A stretch of DNA of 64,000 nt from Sorghum bicolor. Its lineage: Eukaryota > Streptophyta > Magnoliopsida > Poales > Poaceae. The notes beneath the pieces were generated by a model that worked only from the letters and a program-made list of their open reading frames with translations, was not told the origin of the DNA and ran no database searches. Below, piece by piece: positions 53,780 through 62,905 of the stretch (position 1 is the stretch's first letter; the number at the start of each line of letters is the position of its first letter). The stretch is taken from contig NC_012873.2 of the NCBI RefSeq assembly GCF_000003195.3, positions 5,975,894 through 6,039,893 of the forward strand. Direction: 5' to 3'. The position numbers were made by a program, and so were the translations under genes.

Positions 53780-56568
53780 TCATTGGGTAGAAGAAATGTG
53801 ATAGGCCGATTTTACTTTCTTTTCCAAGAGGGCAACGTGCTTGTCGAGCATGGACACCACTGCCTCGAACTCAGTCACCTGTTGGTCTATCGCATCGATC
53901 TGCGACACGTAATCATCGAAGCCTCGGCTTTTCTCGTTCAGCTGCTCTACAAAGACTCGCAGGCCAGCGGCAATGTCACCATAGTTGCTGTATTCCTGCG
54001 CTACGCGGTCATTCATCTTCTCAAGCAGAGCCATCTGATTGTTAGTCCCCTGAAAGCAATGGCAACAATGACAGACATTTTAATTAAATTAAATTAAATA
54101 AGAAAGTTGCTTGTAACTGCAAATGTCAGCTTACAACATAACCAATACCCTCTCTATTCCAAATTATAGTTCACTTTCCTATCAACAAAAAAAAATTATA
54201 GTTCACTTCAGCTTTGGCCTACATCAAACATCTCAAACATTGACTAGCTTTTTGGAAAATATATTAACATCTAAAAGTTCAAATCAATGCATTATGAATA
54301 CATATTTCATGGAGAATTTTAATGAAACTAAAGTTTGACTTAGGACAAAGCTCAAGTGGACTATAATTTGGTACAGAGGGAGTACATGCTACTTAACCTT
54401 ACCAAGGAACATTAATAAGGGTTCAACTTTAATACCACATAGGAAAACAAACTGCCTTTCACTTCAAGGGCCAGATTCTCCTAAATTTTAATGACTATAT
54501 TTATTTTAGAGTTATTTTTACCCTAATCTGCCCAGAATGTTCTTTTATCACAAGCCTAAATTTTTATCGCTCAAAAGGACGGAGCAGTTTCTCGGCAAAT
54601 TTGAAAATAATAATATCAGTACTCGGTAGCCACAAAAGGAAGTGTCATATATAGACCAGTACTCATGCCAATAACAGAACACACCATGATAACAAGTTAG
54701 CCTCCATGCCAATAATACTGTGCATCCACTTATGTTTTTTTGAACTTACGATCTAGCATAGTAGCATGTCAATAAAAAGAAAATCAATGTTTAGTGAATG
54801 GTGACAATCTAGTGTAGCCACTGAGCTACTCACACAGTTATTAGCCGTTCCTTGCCATGTCAAGGGAAATGATTAGCCTCCTGTTGTGTAAAGTACTACT
54901 AAAGTTGTAACTAGTGAGCTAGGTCAATGTAAGGATCTGTTGCAATTTCAATCTACAAAAGTTGGGTGTGGACCACATGTCCTAGTTTCCCAAATCCCAA
55001 ATCCATACTCGTGCAGTCGTGCTCAGTAGTCAGTACTCACCACCTTAACCTGGTATCCTTTTCAGGCCAATTTCAAGCAAAAAATGGGGGTGAGATAATT
55101 GAGCTGTTTTCTTCTTTTCTGTAAATATAAATCAATGCTAGAAACTACTCAGTAATCAGTGCTCACAACTCACAACTCAGAACTAGCTGCTACAACTACT
55201 GGTCTGAAGAAATTCATTCACCAGGAGTTCATTTAGATACAGCAGCACTGCAAATAGCATAGCATCTTTAACATCTAAACTGTAGATACTTCCATTTGCA
55301 ACAGATGTTTGAGGAGAAATTTGCTATTATAGGATCCCAAACGTGTAGGTTTCGCTATAATAGGATTTCAAATATCTGCTTCGCTATAACGACTCTCGAA
55401 ACATTGACACTTTACTATTATAACATCATGGCCTTCAAATAAACAAATTAAACTCAAATCTCTTTAAATTCAAATATTTTCATTTAATCACAGATCATGA
55501 TGTTATAATAGATTTTAATTAGAAGTGAAAGGTCCCGTCTTATAATAGCAGTGACTAATTTTCTTTGATTTGCGTGCATGATAATGGTGGTGCAAACCGT
55601 GAGCTCAAGTGCTGCTACAAGGCCACCGTGGACGGCTTCAGCGCAACGGACTTCCACCGGCGGTGCGACTTCAAGGCCCCTGCGTCGTCGTCACCTACAC
55701 CGGCGGTGGCTTCTGGTTTGGCGGGTTCAGCCCGGAGGGGTACCACAGCACCCAGCACGGACGACTACTACGACAAGCTGGACGCTTTCCTCTTCTACTG
55801 GCCCGACCAGCTTGCTGCGCCGGCGGAAGCTGCCACGGAGGCTTCACCGCCGCCGCCCGTGGTGCTGCCGAAGGTGGGCGAGAGCGGCGCGACGCTGTTC
55901 GACTATTTGAATTTGAAGAGATTTGAGTTTAATTTGTTTATTTGAAGGTCATGATGTTATAATAGCAAAGTGTCAATGTTTCGAGAGTCATTATAGCGAA
56001 GCAGATATTTGAAATCCTATTATAGCGAAACCCACACGTTTGCAATCCTACAATAGCAAATTTCTCATGTTTGAGAGGTTTGGAGAAGCAGAGCTACTAC
56101 TACCACCCCATCATGTGAACCCAACATATGGGAGCACAGCAAATGGAAAAAGAAAAAAAAAACTGAATGCATCGAAATTCAGCAAACATCCAGCTAGAGA
56201 AATACACGCAATCATCTTCCTAACTACTACGAATTTGAAGCTAGGGTTACGGCGTGATTTGCCGCCTTGCCTTACCAAATCATCACCAAGAATTAGCAGT
56301 TGACTACGCGCACTTAACATCACTCCCCTCGTAGAATCGATAACCGGGAATGGAGCATAATCATCCAGCTCATCTAAATTCAGGAAAGTGAGCACGCGGC
56401 TGTAATAGCGCGACCGACCTTCGAAGGCTTCGAATTAGAGTCGAGAGAAGAAACCTGGAGCTCGCCGCGGACCATGAGGGAGACGTTGGTGAAGAGCTCA
56501 GCCAGCGACTCCGACAGCTCGTCCCGCCGCCCCGCCGCCTCCGCCTCCGCCGGGTTCGCACTCGCCAT
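53780..56568 (-). CDS. BLOS2: BLOC-1 subunit 2 (BLOS2)-like protein, 127 aa, 2 exons
   Basis: Exon 1 is 56568-56455 and exon 2 is 54049-53780. The junction is ...GELQ|GTNNQM..., with donor GTTTCT and acceptor TTTCAG, phase 0. The protein is a small helical coiled-coil subunit of BLOC-1, which in plants works with BLOS1 in endosome-to-vacuole sorting (family knowledge). Visible: an acidic N-terminus MASANPAEAEAAGRRDELSE, then SLAELFTNVSLMVRGELQ, LLEKMNDRVAQEYSNYGDIA, GLRVFVEQLNEKSRGFDDYV and IDAIDQQVTEFEAVVSMLDK, all in heptad-like spacing; length is normal for the family. The 2,405-bp intron has collected a Stowaway MITE (54148-54382) and a Pack-MULE (55314-56066), and the splice sites are intact. 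Confidence 0.9.
54148..54382. mobile_element. Stowaway MITE with TA target duplication, in the BLOS2 intron
   Basis: The left end CCCTCTCTATTCCAAATTAT and right end CTATAATTTGGTACAGAGGG followed by AG are inverted. TA flanks both ends (54146-54147 and 54383-54384). The interior has an extra direct copy of AAATTATAGTTCACTT near the left end (54161 and 54194), a small internal duplication. Confidence 0.85.
55314..56066. mobile_element. Pack-MULE carrying a captured TLDc-like gene fragment, in the BLOS2 intron
   Basis: A perfect 9-bp duplication ATGTTTGAG (55305-55313 and 56067-56075), the Mutator signature, flanks it. Terminal inverted repeats of about 160 bp start GAGAAATTTGCTATTATAGG and finish with CAATAGCAAATTTCTC. 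Both contain TTCGCTATAATAGGATTTCA and GACTCTCGAAACATTGACAC or their complements. The centre (about 55590-55905) is GC-rich and unlike the A+T-rich ends and intron. On + it reads CYKATVDGFSATDFHRRCDF, then after a frame change GPCVVVTYTGGGFWFGGFSP, then after another change DDYYDKLDAFLFYWPDQ and VVLPKVGESGATLFDY. This order fits a plant TLDc-domain protein. No transposase, so it needs help from an autonomous MULE. Confidence 0.9.
55590..55905 (+). pseudogene. Captured TLDc-domain gene fragment, frameshifted
   Basis: This is the cargo of the Pack-MULE. Three blocks of one conserved domain lie in two frames (frame of 55565, then frame of 55609, then back), which implies two compensating indels flanking about 70-80 bp since capture or divergence. 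The 126-codon frame 55565-55945 therefore contains a non-homologous middle (ASSSPTPAVASGLAGSARRG). It is transcribed antisense if carried in the BLOS2 pre-mRNA. Domain identity is from motif memory, not a search. Confidence 0.6.
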
Positions 56569-57931
56569 CGCCGGCGCTGGGCTTCCTCCGAACAGCCGAG
56601 TCGCTGACCGCTCCGTGCTGCCGCCTTGGATCGCAACGACGCCTAGCCTCTTTTGGTCTGATGCCGTGGCAAGGATCAGCCCACGATATTAGGCCCATAA
56701 GGCCCACTACGTGGTTGGTGGTGATGGGCCGATGGCGTCTGGTTCTCTGGGTTCCTCCGCCTCTGCGGTTTAACGGCGCTGCTATTGTTAGAAAAACAGT
56801 AGCTACCGAGAACCGAGCAGATCAGCAGAGGACATCTTCCGGCGGCGGCCGGCTGGTAGAAGCTCCGAAGGACGCAGCAGGAGGCAGCCCGGGGACCCCC
56901 TGCAGCCGCAACCGGGAGGGGGGGGGGGGGGGGGGGCGCCGCCCAGGTTGGCCGATGGGTAGCTCCTCCAGTGTGGCTAGGTATTAGTTTTATTTCTGTT
57001 TCCAATAGCCTCTTCTCCATCTGAGCGCTTATTCCACTTTGCGACTACGGTTTTAGTAGTCTTCCTTTTAATCCATTGCTATGCTTAGCCATTTTCTTAT
57101 GAAAGTTGGCTAAATAGCTGGCCCTTAATCTATTCTTTTTTAAGATAATAAAGGAGCATAATCCTTTTTCTTTTTATTGATATTTCTTTGGCTTAATGGG
57201 TAATTATTTGTTATCATTGGGGGCATTGCTTCTTCCAATCTAGAGGGTTGAATTTGCACCAAAGGAAACCATAAATTTCATATACAATAGAAATCATTGT
57301 CAAGCAAGGAAATGCAATGTGGTTGGGTGTTTGGATCTGTGGCAACGGCAACTCTGTGATGGCAAGAATTTTCCTTGCTATATGAGGCTAGCCAATTTGG
57401 CTCTCCCACCCTGGCAAGGTAATGCTAGCCTGGCGAGGCGAGGCAAGCTAAGGAACTAAACTGGGCCTTATTATCTTGGAAATATTTGGGGGAAAGACAA
57501 TGGTATGGTAAGGTTAGCAAGATTGATGAAAATTGACTTGTGGAGATAAAATTTTATAATGTGAATGCTACATTATAGTTTTCCTGTGGGAAACTCAAGT
57601 GGCATGGACATTGAGCAGGTTCTCTTTAGGGATTGGGATGAGATGTTTCATACTTACAGCAAATGAACAACTACTACAATATACTGTATATAGACAAACA
57701 ATATTCTCACAACAAATGCACAGCTATAATATACTGTGGTAACAAACAATATTTTGGCACCTCATTGTCAGCACTACATGAACAAACTATATAAAACAAA
57801 ATTCCTGTATATATGAGCATTGAGATTTGGAGGAAACATAACAGACAAGAATAAGTACATATCTTAGCTGGTAAATATCAGTAATACCATGACTAGCAGT
57901 AACTAATGACTGATCAACCAATTACTTTTTC
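56569..57931. other. BLOS2 upstream region and NLR 3' flank
   Basis: The first 200-400 bp are GC-rich and probably hold the BLOS2 promoter and leader. A 19-base G run lies at 56918-56936. The part after 57000 is A+T-rich with nothing recognisable except GGCAAGG/GGCGAGG words at 57400-57440. Confidence 0.45.
56918..56936. repeat. Poly(G) tract
   Basis: An uninterrupted run of 19 G on the + strand, about 350 bp upstream of the BLOS2 start codon. Capable of forming a G-quadruplex. Its length may be unreliable in sequencing. Confidence 0.9.
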
Positions 57932-60679
57932 TCACACGCGTATTTCTTTGACATGGTGCAGCTTCATCCTCCAATTGTCTCTTTCCCACTCTACCTTGAA
58001 TTCAGGGGGCTGCATCGAGACATTAAGCTTTCTGAGGGATGAAACAAGCTCCAAACCTTTAGGAACTTCCTTGAGAGACGTTAGAGACAAGAGAAGCAGC
58101 ACTTCAAGCCTGACAAGCGCACCTTCCTCAATAAATAGCCTCTTTACTCGATCCAGGTTCTCCATGTAAAGGGTTTTTAGCTGAGGAAACCATCCCGCAT
58201 GTAGTATTATATCCTCAGCCCAGCATTCCTTGCGGATGCTCAAGAATATCAGATTTGGCATGCTCAAGGAGATTGAGGACAGTGGATCGGCATTATTTTT
58301 GCAGAAGCTTAGTGTCAGATATTTGATGTTGATACCATACTCACAGAACACGGGTCCCCTGAAGGCCTCATTGTCCCAGCATCCTCTGATAATGAGTTTT
58401 TCTAATTGTGTATGTCTAGGATTGAAAGCATCAAAATTCAGAGGTTCATCTAGATTGTTGGCGCTGATGAGCAAGTTATACAGGTGGTGCATGTTTGAGA
58501 TAGATGCAAACAGTGTTGCACAGTCAGCACGCCGCACATTCTCAACACATAGAAGCCTCAACTCAGGTAGTTGTTTCAATAGCTCCACTGATTTCTTGGT
58601 TGCTTCAACAGTCTTGAGAGTTTGCAGCTCTACCAAATCAAAAATTCCGTCTGGAAACTTCACACCTTGAAAGTAGCGTAAATGCTGCTGTTTTGTATCA
58701 GCCAATTTCTCAGCAAATATGTGCCTCAGTTTCTTGAGCCTGGATACTTCTCTTGGCAGAGTTTCAATGCCAGTTGACTTCAGGTCCAGAGTTTCCAAAT
58801 TCGAAAGCCTTTTAATTGATCTTGGAAGGGACTTAACACGCGTTCTCCTCAGGCAAAGGTAGCGCAAGTTGAACAAATCCCCAATATTATCTGGGATCTT
58901 GTCAATGTGTGAGTCTCGCATCTCCAGAACAGAAAGGTATTTATACTTGGAAATCAGTAAGCACAGCAACTGGTCATTTGCTACTGCACTGGTTGCGATG
59001 AATGTTCGAAGGTGTGGAAGATCCATTCTTGATCTAATCAGCTGATTCACCTGATTTGAGTTTGACAATAATAATCGACGAACATCGTCCTTGTTCTCAT
59101 GTACCAGATTGGTTATTTCTGCCAGACCAAATCTTTCCTTCCTAGAAAATGAGAGAGCCAATTCTCGCACAATGCCATGCATCCTGCAGGTTACTACTCT
59201 GCCAATCTCATCGTTCTCCACAAGTTGCAGCATGCTTTGATGGATCAACTCAGTGAAGTAGCCATCTGCAACCTCCTCCAATGTACTTTGCCCTCTGTGT
59301 GAAACAAAACCCTCGACTATCCATAGCTTGACAAGCTGCTCACGTGTGAAAAGATAATCTTGTGGGAACATGCTGCAATACAAAAAACAGTTCTTGAGGT
59401 GTCTTGGCAGGTACGTGAAGCTTATGCTTAGTGCACTTCTTACTTTGCCTAGGCTAGGGTTGTCCTCCAACTCACATTTAAACTGATTATCCATTCTTCT
59501 CCATGTTATCTCGTCTGGTTCTTGTACAGTTAGTACATTTCCTATTGCATTAATTGCAAGTGGCAAGCCTCCACACTTGCTCACAATCTGCCTAGATAAT
59601 TCATTGAGATGAGAAGGGCACTCCATGTTGCTATTCTGAAAAGTCCTTCTACAAAATAGTTCAAATGCATCATCACTGCTGAGTGGCTTAAGCTTCATCT
59701 TGTACATTTCTTGAGCCAGTGAAGCAACATCATTATTCCTAGTTGTGATAATTATCCGACTGCCTTTGTGGTCATCCATTAATAGGTCAGACAACTCGTT
59801 AAAAGCTCTTGTATCCCAAACATCATCGAGTACAATCAAGTACCTCTTATTTGACAACACTCCCCTTAATGTATCATTGAGCTTGTTATAGTGCATAGTG
59901 CCAAGGTCGGCAGGAATTTTGCCTTGGTCCTCATTTAACTCCTGAATCAACTGCCTCAATGTAACAATAATGCCATAGTTATGTGATATTGCAATCCATG
60001 CATAACAATCAAAACTTTTTCGTTCCATCTCCAAATCATATACCTTCCTGACAAGGGTAGTTTTGCCTAGTCCACCAAAACCCCACACTGATATTACTAC
60101 AAGATTGGTTTCCTTGGGATCTAGCCATTCGCGCAGCAGTTCCATGTCTTCCTTCATGCCAACAATGCCCTCTACTTTAATGGCATGAGGGTTCTCACTA
60201 TTTGTTGGGGATTGAACTTGAGTGTTGTTACTTGTGTTATCAAGTAACTCATTGAACATTTCTCTGTAGTCTCTTTTGAGCTGTGACAGGTGTTTGATCT
60301 CTTCCTCAATGTCTTTCATTCCTGAAGCAATGCCGTGAAAAATATTTGCATAGTAGGTTGTGTGTACCACCCTCTTGAAATAGCCTTCTTCCTGTAAGAG
60401 AGTGATGTTATAACAGTAGTCATCTATTATGTCCTCAACACAATATGCAACCTTCCGCACCCTCACTATCCAGCCTTCAAGAACTTTATTGCTGTAGATT
60501 TTTGACCCAACTTGGCTTAAGAAATGATGAATCATGTCCAATTCCCTCTCGATGCGTTTTGCAGTCCGTGTTAAATCTGGCGATGGTGTGGCTTCTTTCT
60601 TTACGAGAGACTGCAGTGATGCCATTCCAAAAGAGGTAACAAGTTTGCTAAGAGCTAGGACTACTGCTGCCTCTGCCAT
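57932..60679 (-). CDS. CC-NBS-LRR (NLR) disease-resistance-type protein, RPM1-like, 915 aa
   Basis: An intracellular immune receptor of the coiled-coil class; the pathogen ligand is unknown. Single open frame. Coiled-coil region 1-150 with an EDVID-type motif (VEDIIDDY, 81-88). NB-ARC: P-loop GFGGLGKTTL (200-209), kinase-2 LIVLDDVW (281-288), RNBS-B GSRIIITTR (306-314), GLPL as CGGLPLA (369-375), RNBS-D CFLYCSMFPQDY (431-442). The MHD position is MHG (500-502). Leucine-rich repeats from about 530, with clear units such as LFNLRYLCLRRTRVKSLP and LSNLETLDLKSTGIETLP. Length and motif order are normal, so it looks intact. The start MAEAAVVLALSKLV is the standard start of grass RPM1-like proteins. 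A possible leader intron upstream cannot be excluded. Confidence 0.95.
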   Translation of the reverse strand: MAEAAVVLALSKLVTSFGMASLQSLVKKEATPSPDLTRTAKRIERELDMIHHFLSQVGSKIYSNKVLEGWIVRVRKVAYCVEDIIDDYCYNITLLQEEGYFKRVVHTTYYANIFHGIASGMKDIEEEIKHLSQLKRDYREMFNELLDNTSNNTQVQSPTNSENPHAIKVEGIVGMKEDMELLREWLDPKETNLVVISVWGFGGLGKTTLVRKVYDLEMERKSFDCYAWIAISHNYGIIVTLRQLIQELNEDQGKIPADLGTMHYNKLNDTLRGVLSNKRYLIVLDDVWDTRAFNELSDLLMDDHKGSRIIITTRNNDVASLAQEMYKMKLKPLSSDDAFELFCRRTFQNSNMECPSHLNELSRQIVSKCGGLPLAINAIGNVLTVQEPDEITWRRMDNQFKCELEDNPSLGKVRSALSISFTYLPRHLKNCFLYCSMFPQDYLFTREQLVKLWIVEGFVSHRGQSTLEEVADGYFTELIHQSMLQLVENDEIGRVVTCRMHGIVRELALSFSRKERFGLAEITNLVHENKDDVRRLLLSNSNQVNQLIRSRMDLPHLRTFIATSAVANDQLLCLLISKYKYLSVLEMRDSHIDKIPDNIGDLFNLRYLCLRRTRVKSLPRSIKRLSNLETLDLKSTGIETLPREVSRLKKLRHIFAEKLADTKQQHLRYFQGVKFPDGIFDLVELQTLKTVEATKKSVELLKQLPELRLLCVENVRRADCATLFASISNMHHLYNLLISANNLDEPLNFDAFNPRHTQLEKLIIRGCWDNEAFRGPVFCEYGINIKYLTLSFCKNNADPLSSISLSMPNLIFLSIRKECWAEDIILHAGWFPQLKTLYMENLDRVKRLFIEEGALVRLEVLLLLSLTSLKEVPKGLELVSSLRKLNVSMQPPEFKVEWERDNWRMKLHHVKEIRV

Positions 60680-60816
60680 ATTTTGTCTTCTTCACTAATG
60701 ATGTGGTCTTTTGGATATGCTAGTTTACTCAACCAGATTTCACCTTCATTTATGTTCTTCACTGATCCTGTCGAATACAATATAAATTTCAGCTTTTGAG
60801 TGCATTAGTGACCGAC

Positions 60817-60910
60817 TATCCATATTGAATGTATGTTATCACTTATTCCAACTTACCCCCAGCTAGATATCCATATTGAATGTATTTTATCACTTATTCT
60901 AACTTACCCC
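60817..60910. repeat. Tandem duplication upstream of the NLR gene
   Basis: TATCCATATTGAATGTAT followed by (G/T)TTATCACTTATTC and (C/T)AACTTACCCC occurs at 60817 and 60868, step 51 bp, 140-230 bp upstream of the NLR start codon. Confidence 0.9.
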
Positions 60911-61150
60911 ACGCCATATGTAATATATCATAAGCTTGTTAGATGAACTTTAGATCTTCAGGTGAAGGAAGGACACTAAATTGTGTCTATTATAAATTCA
61001 CATAGCATGCTACATAATGATATGCATGCGATACATAACTTAACATGTGAGTTGCCATCAACATTAGGAGATATAGAATAATTTTAACTTGTTAAACATG
61101 GTAGTGTTTGTAAATCTTGTAGGAGTAAAGCTCTACTCTGGAATAATTCA

Positions 61151-61367
61151 GGGTCATGTTTAGTTCCATTCAAAATGCAGAATTTATTGCCCTCATGAGG
61201 GCCTCATGAGGCTCTTTTGGGTTTTTTTGGCCTCTTGAGGCCAAAATCCAAAATGGAGAATAACTACCTTTTTGCCAAAAAAAATTGCATGGTGTTTAGT
61301 TCCATTTTGCAAAATAATGAACCAAAACCTAATTTTTTTTTGGAATATGAAGGGAACTAAACACCCA
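61151..61367. mobile_element. Foldback MITE-like element
   Basis: The left end GGGTCATGTTTAGTTCCATT and right end GGAACTAAACACCC are inverted. A second GTGTTTAGTTCCATTTTGCA copy lies inside at about 61292, and the centre has a GAGGGCCTCATGAGGCTC-type palindrome. No clear target duplication, so the class is uncertain. Confidence 0.5.
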
Positions 61368-61923
61368 CTATGTTTACTGCAAAGTTTTGTTTTCGCATAA
61401 GTAACTTGATGCTACAACTATATCAAAGCAAGGTACCTGGTGATAGCATTTCAGTTATATAATGCCTTAGCTGCTTTTATTTTGTATTTATCGATGATGA
61501 TATCTTCAATGCATTTGCAAAAGCGAAGGCAGATGAACTAAAATCATGTTGTATGCCTCACACACAGATTGAGATGTTCCCCGCGACCACGAAATAAATA
61601 GACAAGGAACACAACTGAATCCTGCATACATCTTGAATGAGATTGCGCACCTTACGTGATGGAAGATCCCGAAGGGAAGAGCACAGAGCTAAAGACGAAA
61701 TTCAGTGGCGTGTTGTGAATTTTCGAGTTCAGTACTGGACCCATGAAGAAATATATACAAGCATCAGGTATTCAAGTCAAGGCATCCTTCTATGCGTTGG
61801 AGGTTCGGAACAGAAGAAAAAAAAACGTGTTACGTGTTTACAGATACAGAATGATCGAACCAACATAGACTCAGTCAATCAGGACCGTTTGGAAACTTTG
61901 AACGGTTATTTATTCCTTCCGTC

Positions 61924-62050
61924 GTGACGTTTGGGCAGGAAACACGAGGTCTAAGGTCAAATTTGCGTGTTCTGTAGGACACGGCGACGTCTGAAAAGAG
62001 GCCTTTCCATCAAGGGGGTGAGTCACGACCAGATTTTGCATAAATCATTT
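61924..62050. repeat. Dispersed repeat, copy B (partner at 52921)
   Basis: GTGACGTTTGGGCAGGAAAC then ACGAGGTC, and CATCAAGGGGGTGAGTCACG then ACCAGATTTTGC, match 52921-53075 in order and orientation. Confidence 0.7.
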
Positions 62051-62905
62051 TTGGAAGAGATGGTTGATTAGCAACGATTGAAGAAAAAAAAAATGAAATT
62101 GAGTTAGGGCTCGTTCGGTTAGAATGGAACAGTATGGGCTGAGCCTTTACAGGTGCCACCGAACCAACAACTTAGCAACATCGTGTTCGTCCTCTCAAAA
62201 CAACAGATTCTTAAATCACTTTATTCTTGCCCACTGCGAATTCCATTCTTTGCAAGAATCTGCCAAACACACGCAAGTAGGTAACTTTGATTAGCTAAAT
62301 GGTCCCTCCCGGCAGATATAAAAGTCTCCATGTTAAAGTTAGACCCTGAGACATTCTTGCTTCAAAGCTATTCAGATGCAGGATTACACGTTTATGATCG
62401 TCTGACCATCCAGTTGATGTCTCCAAATTGACGTGAGTTTCAGTTTTATATATATATCGGGAGTACTTGTTTCAGTTTGCTACTGCATCAGCTGATATAA
62501 AGCTGGATGATAGTGTCGCCAGCTGTTAGGACATTTTCTTCTCCATCTACCATGATCAACATAGTAAATTTAAATAGAAAAACAAAACACAAAAGCAGGG
62601 AACTATCCGTTATATATATACAGCATTTTTAGTCATCCATTACAAGATGACTGAATGAACAACCACGTGAAAAAAAAAATGTTCCACAGGTGATCATAGC
62701 ACAAGTGGGCCATCCAGATGTGGAGGCGGTTTATGTTCAGAAGACTAACAAATATTTGCAACAAACCAGGTTTCTTTCAAGTGACCAAACAAAAAATATT
62801 GACCACCATGAAATCTCGTGGCACTGCTGCTCAGTAGTAGCTTAAAAAGGTCAACAATCACTCTAGACCTGTATAAAGAACTTTTCCCCTGAGGTATGAT
62901 GGACT

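Larger units (their letters stand above)
60680..62905. other. NLR upstream region and intergenic DNA
   Basis: It contains a 51-bp-step duplication (60817 and 60868), a foldback element with GTTTAGTTCC / GGAACTAAACA ends at about 61151-61367, the dispersed repeat at 61924-62050, and a short GTTCGGTT-type inverted pair at about 62108-62165. No gene recognised. The last 150-200 bp are probably the 3' untranslated region of the transporter. Confidence 0.5.
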
